A stretch of 28,912 nt of DNA from Actinomycetes bacterium (GTDB lineage Bacteria > Actinomycetota > Actinomycetes > Mycobacteriales > Mycobacteriaceae). The translations under genes and the position numbers were made by a program. The notes below the pieces were generated by a model. That model worked only from the letters and a program-made list of their open reading frames with translations, made no database searches and was not told the origin of the DNA. The stretch's first letter is position 1. Each line of letters begins with the position of its first letter. Shown here one piece after another: positions 1 to 7,060 of this stretch. The DNA lies in NCBI GenBank assembly GCA_023460175.1, contig JAEWRC010000216.1, forward strand, positions 1-28,912. Direction: 5' to 3'.

Positions 1-273
1 AACGACCCCAGCGAAGCACAGGCCATCGAGCTGCTGCTGGCCCACTCCACCGGCTATGTCGAACTGTTCTACGGCCGCCCGCTGAACCAGGCTTCCTGGG
101 AGTTGGCCACCGACGCGTTGGCCCGCAGCCAGTCCGGTGTGCTCGTCGGCGGCGCGAAACGCCTCTACGGCATCGTCGAGGGCGGCGATCTGGCCTATGT
201 TGAGGAGCGGGTCGACGCCGACGGCGGCCTGGTCCCGCACCTGTCGGCCCGGCTGTCGCGCTTCATCGGATAG
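1..273 (+). CDS. Nitrobindin-like / peroxynitrite isomerase family protein, C-terminal part (5' end outside window)
   Basis: The first 90 codons are open in frame 1 and end in TAG at 271-273, so only the C-terminal part is visible. The stretch GGAKRLYGIVEGGDLAYVEE followed by VPHLSARLSRFIG resembles the last beta-strands of the nitrobindin (THAP4 heme-binding, fatty-acid-binding-protein-like) barrel. Family members bind heme b and isomerise peroxynitrite to nitrate in the cytoplasm. The histidine at codon 80 (238-240), in PHLSARL, aligns with the proximal heme ligand of the family, so heme binding is plausible. The position next to pabC and ygfZ matches M. tuberculosis Rv0813c from memory. 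The N-terminal GxWxGxG motif cannot be checked because it lies outside the window. Family assignment is fairly secure; the in vivo role is inferred. Confidence 0.8.
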   Translation, partial: NDPSEAQAIELLLAHSTGYVELFYGRPLNQASWELATDALARSQSGVLVGGAKRLYGIVEGGDLAYVEERVDADGGLVPHLSARLSRFIG

Positions 274-306
274 TCAACCAGCACCGTCTAGCTCGGGGAG
301 ATCTCT

Positions 307-582
307 ATGCGTCTACGCCATGTCCAAGCGTTCAGCGTCGCGGGTCTGGTGGGCCTGGCGGCCCTCGTCGGCTGCGGATCGGAGTCCTCGGATCCCGCGG
401 AGACCACCGTCGAGGAGACCACGACCGTCGAGCACGGATCGTTCGCGAGCTGCCTGACCGAGCATGGCGTCGACGAGTCGGCGGCCTCCCCCGTCGGCCC
501 GCCGGCCGACGTCGACCAGGAGACCTGGGACAAGGCCATGGAGGCGTGCAGCACCCTGGCGCCCGGCCCGGCCGGCGAGTAG
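307..582 (+). CDS. Small secreted lipoprotein with paired cysteines, unknown function
   Basis: This 91-residue protein starts at ATG 307 behind a good ribosome-binding site (GGGGAG at 295-300, six bases away), 33 bases after the nitrobindin-like gene, so the two may be cotranscribed. It has a short basic start (MRLRH), a hydrophobic stretch and a perfect lipobox, LVGC, with the lipidated cysteine at residue 23. The mature chain opens with an acidic, Thr-rich linker (ETTVEETTTVEH). It then has SFASCLTEHGV and KAMEACSTLAP, which supply two cysteines that could form a disulfide. The short AC(L/M)xEHG pattern recurs in small actinobacterial lipoproteins whose function is unknown. It ends base-to-base against the convergent binding-protein gene. 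It is likely anchored on the outer face of the membrane; no function is proposed. Confidence 0.75.
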   Translation: MRLRHVQAFSVAGLVGLAALVGCGSESSDPAETTVEETTTVEHGSFASCLTEHGVDESAASPVGPPADVDQETWDKAMEACSTLAPGPAGE

Positions 583-1440
583 TCAGCTCAGCGTCCGCGG
601 GCGCGTCCCGTCGGACAGCCAGCGACGCTCGAGTTCGTCGAGCACCCCCTCGTCGCGCAGCGCCTCCACGGCCTGCGAGACGCACCCGGTGAGCCGGCTG
701 TCCTTGTCCAGCACCATGCCCAGTTGCTCCACGGGCTCCCCCGTCGTGGGCAGCTGCCCGACGATGAGGCTGTCGGCCAGCTCGGCCTGGATGGAGATCG
801 CGGTGGGCAGGTCGAGCACCAGCGCGTCGATCTGCCCTTCGGCCAGCGCCCGCTTGGCCTCGACGTTGGTGTTGTACACCGCCACCGGCTCGAGGGCGCC
901 CACCGAGCGCGCCGCCCCGGAACTCGTGGTGCCGACCTGCGCACCGATCCGCAGCGGGCGCAGATCGTCCTGGCTGGTGGCCGCCGCGGCCGGCGAACCG
1001 CGCAGGGCCACCACGGCCTGCGTCACGTCGTAGTAGGGCGCGGAGAAGTCGACGATCTCGCGTCGTTGGTCGGTGATGGAGAACTGGGAGAGGTCGGCGT
1101 CGAAGGGCTTGGGACCCGGCGCCATCGCGGTGTTGAACGGAATCCGCACCCACCGCACCTGCTCGGGCGCGTAGCCCAGCCGGTCGGCGACGGCATAGGC
1201 GACCGCGGATTCGAAACCCTCCCCGTTGGCCGGGTTGTCGCCGATGTACCACGGCGGATAGGCGGGTTGGTCGGTGCCGAAAGTGAAGATCTCCGGATAC
1301 AGCGTGGCCAGGTCCTGATGCTCGCACGACGGCGCCGCCTGCGGTTGCCCGCTGGGGATCGCGCAGCCCGACAGGGTCGCAAGGGCCACCCCGACGGCCA
1401 CACCGAGGACGGACTGCGTGGCTGCCCACCGATGACCCAT
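583..1440 (-). CDS. ABC transporter substrate-binding lipoprotein, family 3 (polar amino acid type), orphan
   Basis: The protein (285 residues from ATG 1440) is a family-3 extracellular solute-binding protein of the GlnH/HisJ type, which captures an amino acid outside the membrane and hands it to an ABC permease. The core family signature is clear: ADLSQFSITDQRREIVDFSA corresponds to the hinge and ligand-binding strand. This is followed by SAPYYDVTQAVV and an IGAQVGTTS loop typical of the second lobe. The signal peptide ends in the lipobox LSGC (cysteine 26), so it is a lipoprotein. Start choice is uncertain: the frame stays open to 1509 with ATGs at 1458 and 1476, and no start has a strong Shine-Dalgarno site. 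ATG 1440 is preferred because the signal peptide then begins directly. No permease or ATPase gene lies beside it, so the partner is unknown. Confidence 0.82.
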   Translation of the reverse strand: MGHRWAATQSVLGVAVGVALATLSGCAIPSGQPQAAPSCEHQDLATLYPEIFTFGTDQPAYPPWYIGDNPANGEGFESAVAYAVADRLGYAPEQVRWVRIPFNTAMAPGPKPFDADLSQFSITDQRREIVDFSAPYYDVTQAVVALRGSPAAAATSQDDLRPLRIGAQVGTTSSGAARSVGALEPVAVYNTNVEAKRALAEGQIDALVLDLPTAISIQAELADSLIVGQLPTTGEPVEQLGMVLDKDSRLTGCVSQAVEALRDEGVLDELERRWLSDGTRPRTLS

Positions 1441-1495
1441 GGCGGCATCATCGCGCATCCGCGCAGCGGATGTCATCCGGCCCCGAACATGGGGC

Positions 1496-1545
1496 GGCCC
1501 CCGAGCCATAGGTCCACAGTCGGACGAACTGGGGGCTCGGGGGCC
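1496..1545 (-). promoter_or_regulatory. Long hairpin in the upstream region of the binding-protein gene
   Basis: Bases 1496-1507 (GGCCCCCGAGCC) and 1534-1545 (GGCTCGGGGGCC) are perfect 12-base inverted repeats separated by 26 bases. The loop itself holds GTCC/GGAC around ACAGTC, which would form a short inner stem. The structure lies about 55 bases upstream of the proposed start of the binding-protein gene and would be part of its mRNA leader if transcription begins farther upstream. A second, wider pair, GGTGGCTG near 1546-1553 and CAGCCACC at about 1610-1617, flanks the next 55 bases. No known riboswitch class was recognised. It could be an attenuator, a protein site or a GC-rich coincidence. 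Confidence 0.4.
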
Positions 1546-1639
1546 GGGTGGCTGCTGGAATTCGCCCGCGCGTCGCAGGTGATTCCTCGCCTGGCGCTGC
1601 TAGCGGACAGCCACCTCACATGTCCATAAGTCACTCAAT

Positions 1640-1679
1640 TTGTCGGACCACCTCCTTCCCTGTGTACGGCCGACCGTAC
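1640..1679. promoter_or_regulatory. Possible GntR/FadR-type operator and adjacent inverted repeat
   Basis: TTGTCGGACCA at 1640-1650 fits the half-symmetric pattern TNGTNNNACNA reported for FadR-subfamily GntR repressors. Fourteen bases on, GTACGG at 1664-1669 and CCGTAC at 1674-1679 form a perfect 6-base inverted repeat around CCGA. Both lie in the 276-base gap between the binding-protein gene and the end of pabC. They could control the binding-protein gene, which reads leftward from 1440. No GntR gene is in the window. The match is short, so this is a lead and not a demonstrated site. The remainder of 1441-1716 holds the hairpin described at 1496-1545 and no credible gene. Confidence 0.3.
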
Positions 1680-1716
1680 TTGAGGACCGCGCGGCCGACA
1701 AGGGATTTTTGTCCCG

Positions 1717-2586
1717 TCAGCGGTCGTTGGTGACCGCGGCGTCGACCAGCCGCCCGAATTCGGCGGCGATCGAGCCCGCCGCCGGCAGCCGCCGTCCGTC
1801 CAGGGTGTGCACCCGGGCCCCCAGCGTGATCGCCGAGACCAGCCAGATAGCCTGCGCCGCAGCCAGATCCGTCGGCCGCAGCGGCTGGAAGTCGCAGTCG
1901 TAGCCGGCGTCGCGGGCCACCTCGAACAGCGCCTGCTGGGTGGTGCCGCGCAGGATCGGGTACCAGGGCGGCGGCGTCAGCAAGGTGGTCCGACCGTCGA
2001 CCTCGGTGGCGATGACGACGGTGGAGCGCGGCCCCTCCAGCAGGTAGCCGTCGGTGCTGACGAAGATCACGTCGTCGGCGCCGAGGCGCGCGGCGTGCCG
2101 CAGCGCGGCCATGTTCAGCGCGTAGGACAGCGTCTTGGCGCCGGCCAACAGCCAGGGCATGGCGTCGGTCCCGTGGGCGGGCAGGCCGCGTTCGAGGGTC
2201 ACCACGCCGATGCCGTCGCGGCGCGCGGCGGCGACCCGGTCGGGCAGCGCGCCGACGGTGACGTAGGCGGTGGGCGACGTGCCGTGCTCGCGGCCCCGGC
2301 TGTACACCAGCCGCAGCGCCCCCTCGGCCGCGGACTGCGCGACCCATTCGGCGGCGGCCTTCTCGATACCGGCCCGCCAGGCGCTCAGGTCCGGGGCGGG
2401 CAGGTCCAGGAGTTTGGCCGAATGCGTGAGCCGGGCCAGGTGCGCCTCGGTCAGGCAGGCCCGCCCGTCGCGCACCAACAGCGTCTCGAACACGCCGTCG
2501 CCGCGCACCGCGGCCAGATCGTCGGCGTGCAGCAACGGCGCATCGGGATTACGCGTCTCGCCGTCGAGGGTGACCACCACCGCCAT
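1717..2586 (-). CDS. pabC: 4-amino-4-deoxychorismate lyase (class IV PLP aminotransferase fold)
   Basis: The 289-residue product belongs to the fold-type IV PLP enzymes. PabC splits aminodeoxychorismate into pyruvate and 4-aminobenzoate, the aromatic part of folate, in the cytoplasm. The sequence shows the opening DAPLLHADDLAAVRGDGVFE, the central AGAKTLSYALN with Lys151 as the PLP Schiff-base lysine (compare AGLKHLNRLE in E. coli PabC), and EGPRSTVVIA in the cofactor-phosphate region. D-amino-acid and branched-chain aminotransferases share this fold, but the neighbourhood (ygfZ, purine genes) and the Rv0812 synteny favour PabC. The start at ATG 2586 gives normal family length. The frame remains open far upstream, but that region overlaps ygfZ and is a GC artefact. 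A -10 box just upstream supports this start. Confidence 0.85.
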   Translation of the reverse strand: MAVVVTLDGETRNPDAPLLHADDLAAVRGDGVFETLLVRDGRACLTEAHLARLTHSAKLLDLPAPDLSAWRAGIEKAAAEWVAQSAAEGALRLVYSRGREHGTSPTAYVTVGALPDRVAAARRDGIGVVTLERGLPAHGTDAMPWLLAGAKTLSYALNMAALRHAARLGADDVIFVSTDGYLLEGPRSTVVIATEVDGRTTLLTPPPWYPILRGTTQQALFEVARDAGYDCDFQPLRPTDLAAAQAIWLVSAITLGARVHTLDGRRLPAAGSIAAEFGRLVDAAVTNDR

Positions 2587-2625
2587 GGCGGCCAAGCTTA
2601 TCCCCGTCGTACGTAGAGTTGACGT
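2587..2625. promoter_or_regulatory. Divergent leaderless promoters of pabC and ygfZ
   Basis: Only 39 bases separate the two divergent start codons. On the plus strand TAGAGT at 2614-2619 is followed by six bases and then the ygfZ GTG at 2626. On the minus strand TAAGCT (2600-2595) is followed by eight bases and then the pabC ATG at 2586. Both fit the mycobacterial TANNNT -10 element placed so that transcription starts at or next to the first codon, and neither gene has a Shine-Dalgarno site. No clear -35 box is visible for either. Two leaderless, back-to-back transcripts are inferred. Confidence 0.5.
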
Positions 2626-3726
2626 GTGACAGCCGTTCCCGTTCCCGTCCCCGATACCCATCCCGACGCCGGTGCGATCTGGCATTACGGCGACCCGCTC
2701 GGCGAGCAGCGCGCCGCGGCCACCGAGGCCGTCGTCGTGGACCGCTCCCACCGCGGCGTCCTGCAGCTGACCGGCCCGGAGCGCCAGAGCTGGCTGCACA
2801 CCATCTCCACCCAACACGTCGCCGAGCTGCCCGACGGCCAGAGCACCGAGAACTCGAGCCTGGACGGGCAGGGCCGGGTGGAGGACCACTGGCTGCAGAC
2901 CGAACTCGGCGGGGTGACCTACCTCGACACCGAGCCGTGGCGCGCCGAACCGTTGCTGGCCTTCCTCAAAAAGATGGTGTTCTGGTCGAAGGTGGAGCCC
3001 GCCGCCGCCGACCTGGCCGTGCTGTCGCTGATCGGCCCCCGTCTCGACGATCCGGGGCTGCGCGAGGCGCTGGGCGTGGGCGAACTGCCGCCGACGATGG
3101 CGGCCGTGGCGCTGCCCGACGGCGGGTTCCTGCGCCGGCTGCCCAGCACCGACGGCGGCCCCGTGGAGCTGGATCTGCTGGTGCCCCGCGCCGACAAGGA
3201 GGACTGGCTGGCGCGGCTGGAGCGGGCCGGGGCTCGGCGCGCCGGCGTGTGGACCTACGAGGCGCATCGCGTCGCGGCGCTGCGGGCCCGGCTGGGCGTG
3301 GACACCGACGAGCGCACCATCCCGCACGAGATCGGCTGGATCGGCGACGCCGGTCTGGGCGCCGTCCACCTCGACAAGGGCTGCTACCGCGGCCAGGAGA
3401 CCGTGGCGCGGGTGCACAACCTCGGGCGGCCGCCCCGCATGCTGGTGCTGCTGCACCTCGACGGGTCGGCCGACCGGCCCGCGACCGGGGACCCGCTGAC
3501 GGCCGGTGGTCGCGCCGTCGGTCGGCTGGGCACGGTCGTCGATCACGTCGACGATGGCGTGATCGCGCTGGCGCTGCTCAAGCGGGGCCTGCCCGCCGAG
3601 ACCGAGCTCAACACCGGCGGCGAGGTGGCGGTCAGCGCCAGTATCGACGCCGATTCGCTGCCGCCGGCCGATACCGCCGGTGCTGGGAAGCTGGCAGTGG
3701 AACGGCTCCGCGGCCGCTCCGGATGA
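2626..3726 (+). CDS. ygfZ: YgfZ/GcvT-domain folate-binding protein (Fe-S cluster maintenance)
   Basis: This 366-residue cytoplasmic protein is a YgfZ (IBA57/COG0354) homologue, related to the aminomethyltransferase GcvT. It binds tetrahydrofolate and helps to build or repair certain iron-sulfur enzymes. The diagnostic motif K-G-C-Y-x-G-Q-E is present as KGCYRGQE at residues 251-258, with the reactive cysteine at 253. The N-terminal GcvT-like domain (VDRSHRGVLQLTGPERQSWL) and a C-terminal beta-barrel part complete the usual architecture. The start is GTG 2626, chosen because a -10 hexamer sits six bases upstream. It diverges from pabC, which makes the folate precursor, so the pairing is functionally sensible. 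It corresponds to Rv0811c from memory. Confidence 0.88.
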   Translation: MTAVPVPVPDTHPDAGAIWHYGDPLGEQRAAATEAVVVDRSHRGVLQLTGPERQSWLHTISTQHVAELPDGQSTENSSLDGQGRVEDHWLQTELGGVTYLDTEPWRAEPLLAFLKKMVFWSKVEPAAADLAVLSLIGPRLDDPGLREALGVGELPPTMAAVALPDGGFLRRLPSTDGGPVELDLLVPRADKEDWLARLERAGARRAGVWTYEAHRVAALRARLGVDTDERTIPHEIGWIGDAGLGAVHLDKGCYRGQETVARVHNLGRPPRMLVLLHLDGSADRPATGDPLTAGGRAVGRLGTVVDHVDDGVIALALLKRGLPAETELNTGGEVAVSASIDADSLPPADTAGAGKLAVERLRGRSG

Positions 3727-3850
3727 GGTGTGACGCCCGCGGCTACCGGGCCTACCAGCACTCCGCGCCGGGGCACGGTAAGCTGGTCGCAGGAAAATAA
3801 TCACACTCAGATCGGAGCCGCCTGCAATTGGGCCGCTCCGTTATTGCGCG

Positions 3851-3868
3851 AGGGGGTTCCCCCATGGG
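3851..3868 (+). promoter_or_regulatory. Ribosome-binding site of the DUF3073 gene inside a G5-TT-C5 inverted repeat
   Basis: AGGGGG at 3851-3856 is the only Shine-Dalgarno-like site before ATG 3864. GGGGG (3852-3856), TT and CCCCC (3859-3863) are mutually complementary and end directly at the start codon, which is itself within CCCATGGG (3861-3868). Folding (for example GGGG/CCCC around GTTC) would hide the ribosome-binding site and part of the start codon. A leader of roughly 70 bases is possible from a TAAGCT -10 candidate at 3779-3784, which would make this a translational control point. The arrangement is seen; the control is inferred. Confidence 0.4.
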
Positions 3869-4040
3869 CCGAGGCCGGGCTAAGGCAAAGCAGACCAAGG
3901 TTGCACGAGAGTTGAAGTACAACACTCCGCAAACCGACTTCGAGCGTCTACAGCGGGAGCTGGGCGGGTCGTCCGACAGTGATCGCGACGACGACCTCGC
4001 CGACGACCGCTGGAGCGATGAGGACAGCTGGCGGCGCTGA
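3864..4040 (+). CDS. DUF3073 small conserved actinobacterial protein
   Basis: The 58-residue protein starts MGRGRAKAKQTKVARELKYN and continues with an acidic, Asp/Ser/Arg-rich tail (DSDRDDDLADDRWSDEDSW). This is the DUF3073 family, found as a small gene beside purM in many actinobacteria (Rv0810c in M. tuberculosis, as I recall). Its function is unknown. The basic N-terminal third with a KYNTP motif and the strongly acidic C-terminal third suggest a nucleic-acid or protein-binding role, but that is only inference. It is a soluble protein with no signal peptide. It converges on purM, with a hairpin between them that begins inside the last codons. Its ribosome-binding site lies in a short inverted repeat. 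Confidence 0.85.
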   Translation: MGRGRAKAKQTKVARELKYNTPQTDFERLQRELGGSSDSDRDDDLADDRWSDEDSWRR

Positions 4041-4049
4041 GGCGCCGCC
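4030..4049. terminator. GC-rich hairpin between convergent DUF3073 gene and purM
   Basis: GGCGGCGC (4030-4037), loop TGAG, and GCGCCGCC (4042-4049) form a perfect 8-base stem that includes the DUF3073 stop codon in its loop. There is no T-run on either side, which is usual for mycobacterial terminators. It lies between two convergent genes and could act in both directions. Confidence 0.5.
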
Positions 4050-4061
4050 CCCGCCTCACCA

Positions 4062-5147
<1,086 letters not shown>

Positions 5148-5155
5148 CGATGCTC

Positions 5156-5161
5156 AATCTA
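5156..5161 (-). promoter_or_regulatory. Candidate -10 box of purM
   Basis: TAGATT on the minus strand fits TANNNT and lies eight bases before the purM ATG, giving an internal, nearly leaderless promoter in the 50-base purF-purM gap. No convincing -35 element was seen at 16 to 18 bases. Confidence 0.35.
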
Positions 5162-5197
5162 CCGGGCGAGTCTCCCGGCCGTACTCCGGCTACTCGG

Positions 5198-6784
5198 TCA
5201 GGGCCGCCGCAGCGCCGATGCGTTGTCGTTGTCGGCCTGCACGGCGCCGACGGCGGGGCCGCCGGTGCGGGCGGCGTTGGCCAGCATGTGCTCGATGACG
5301 TTCTTGCCCAGCGCGGACTCGCTGGGCAGTTCGATGGGGTAAACGCCGTCGAAGCACGCGCAGCACAGCCGCGAGGCGGGCTGCTCGGTGGCGCTGATCA
5401 TGCCTTCCAGCGAGATGTAGCCCAGGGTGTCGGCGCCGACGGCGTGCCGGACCGCGTCGAGCATCTCGTCCTGGGCACCGTCGACGTTGGCCGCGTTGGC
5501 GATCAGCTCGGCCGGCGAGGCGAAGTCGATGCCGTAGAAGCACGGCCACTTCACCGGCGGCGACGCGATGCGCACGTGCACCTCGACGGCACCGGCCTCG
5601 CGCAGCATCCGGATCAGCGCCCGCTGGGTGTTGCCGCGGACAATCGAGTCGTCGACGACGATCAGGCGCTTGCCGCGGATCATCTCCCGCAGCGGGTTGA
5701 GCTTGAGCCGGATGCCGAGCTGACGGATGGTCTGGGACGGCTGGATGAAGGTGCGGCCCACGTAGGCGTTCTTCATCAGGCCCTGCCCGAACGGGATGCC
5801 GGACTCCTGGGCGTATCCGACGGCGGCCGGGGTGCCGGATTCCGGGACGCCGATGACCAGGTCGGCGTCGATGGGCATCTCGCGGGCCAACTGCCGGCCG
5901 ATGTCCACCCGCGCCGAATGCACCGAACGGCCGACCAGGGTGCTGTCCGGGCGGGCCAGGTAGACGTACTCGAAGACACAACCCTTGGGGGTGGGGTTGG
6001 CGAAGCGCGAGGACCGCACGCCGTCGGCGTCGATGGCCAGCAGCTCACCGGGCTCGATGTCGCGGACGAACGATGCACCCACGATGTCCAGGGCCGCGGT
6101 CTCCGACGCCACCACCCAGCCGCGATCCAGGCGGCCCAACGCCAGCGGCCGGACGCCGTAGGGGTCGCGGGCGGCGTAGAGGGTGTTCTCGTCCATGAAG
6201 GTCAGGCAGAACGCGCCGCGCACCGACGGCAGCAGTTCCAGGGCGGCCTGCTCCAGGCTGGAGTCGGCGGCCCCGTGCGCCAGCAGGGCGCCGAGGATGT
6301 CGGAGTCGGTGGTGGCCGCCGGCGCCCCGCGCATGTCGATCAGCCCGGCGTCGCGGGCGCGCGCGGCCAGCTCGGTGGTGTTCACCAGGTTGCCGTTGTG
6401 CCCCAGCGCGACGCCGGTGCCGGCGGTGGTGTTGCGGAAGACCGGCTGGGCGTTCTCCCAGGTGGTCGAGCCGGTGGTGGAGTAGCGGCAGTGCCCGACG
6501 GCGACGTGGCCCTGCATGGCGGCCAGCGTCTGCTCGTCGAAGACCTGGCTCACCAGACCCAGGTCCTTGAAGACCAGCACCTGCGAGCCGTCGGCGACGG
6601 CGATGCCGGCGGCTTCCTGTCCGCGGTGCTGCAGCGCGTACAGGCCGTAGTAGGTGAGCTTGGCGACTTCCTCGCCGGGGGCCCACACTCCGAACACACC
6701 GCATTCTTCGCGGGGGGCATTCTCGAGTTCGATCGGTTCGTTGGTCACGTTGCGGGCTGCTCCCTGAGGCGGGGTGGGTGACAC
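5198..6784 (-). CDS. purF: Amidophosphoribosyltransferase (Fe-S type, propeptide-bearing)
   Basis: PurF makes 5-phosphoribosylamine from PRPP and glutamine, the committed first step of purine synthesis. The 528-residue product has a short propeptide ending before Cys28 in REECGVFGVW. Removal of the propeptide exposes the N-terminal nucleophile cysteine of the glutaminase domain. Family glutaminase motifs GLYALQHRGQEAAG and GHCRYSTTG follow. The PRPP loop is RLIVVDDSIVRGNTQ. Cysteines in PKGCVFEY, WPCFYGID and SRLCCACFDG are those expected to hold a [4Fe-4S] cluster, as in the Bacillus enzyme. The start is taken as GTG 6784 because a promoter lies five bases upstream. A second in-frame GTG at 6748 has an AGGGAG eleven bases away and is a possible alternative. 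It matches Rv0808. Confidence 0.96.
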   Translation of the reverse strand: MSPTPPQGAARNVTNEPIELENAPREECGVFGVWAPGEEVAKLTYYGLYALQHRGQEAAGIAVADGSQVLVFKDLGLVSQVFDEQTLAAMQGHVAVGHCRYSTTGSTTWENAQPVFRNTTAGTGVALGHNGNLVNTTELAARARDAGLIDMRGAPAATTDSDILGALLAHGAADSSLEQAALELLPSVRGAFCLTFMDENTLYAARDPYGVRPLALGRLDRGWVVASETAALDIVGASFVRDIEPGELLAIDADGVRSSRFANPTPKGCVFEYVYLARPDSTLVGRSVHSARVDIGRQLAREMPIDADLVIGVPESGTPAAVGYAQESGIPFGQGLMKNAYVGRTFIQPSQTIRQLGIRLKLNPLREMIRGKRLIVVDDSIVRGNTQRALIRMLREAGAVEVHVRIASPPVKWPCFYGIDFASPAELIANAANVDGAQDEMLDAVRHAVGADTLGYISLEGMISATEQPASRLCCACFDGVYPIELPSESALGKNVIEHMLANAARTGGPAVGAVQADNDNASALRRP

Positions 6785-6789
6785 GGTTC

Positions 6790-6817
6790 AGTCTACGGCC
6801 ACCTGACGGCCAGTAAA
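6790..6817 (-). promoter_or_regulatory. purF promoter (TTTACT, 16 bases, TAGACT), leaderless
   Basis: On the minus strand TTTACT (6817-6812) is followed by a 16-base spacer and TAGACT (6795-6790). Five bases later comes the purF GTG at 6784, so the mRNA probably starts at or within a base or two of the start codon. The same two hexamers and spacing occur upstream of purS. The rest of the 276-base divergent gap (6785-7060) contains a good ribosome-binding site for the DoxX-like gene and a TATTCT -10 candidate for it at 6985-6990, and no gene that I can support. Confidence 0.5.
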
Positions 6818-7060
6818 GCCACCCGCAACCGATTCTTTGCAGGCCAGGCAGTTTACGGTGGGCAATGTCACACTCCGACCCGCGCGGGCGACGCCCCCAC
6901 AGTCGCGGGACGGGCGGCCGACCGCAGTTTTTCTCTGCCGCGAAACCTGTTGTGCGACAGCATTCTTTGCGAACTCGACGGACATATTCTCTTGCGCCGC
7001 GACGCCGGGCGCGGCATCGTTGCGCCCGCGCAGCGGCAACGGGGGATTACGGAGGTACGA

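Noticed and set aside
1696..1716. GGGA-TTTTTG-TCCC hairpin after pabC as a terminator
   Set aside because: Only four paired bases with an A/T-rich loop; too weak to call.
2587..3804. Long N-terminal extension of pabC
   Set aside because: It lies wholly within ygfZ on the other strand; normal family length and a -10 box fix the start at 2586.
5150..6781. Open frame of 543 codons on the plus strand opposite purF
   Set aside because: It mirrors a certain gene on the other strand, has no family features and comes from GC-rich third positions.
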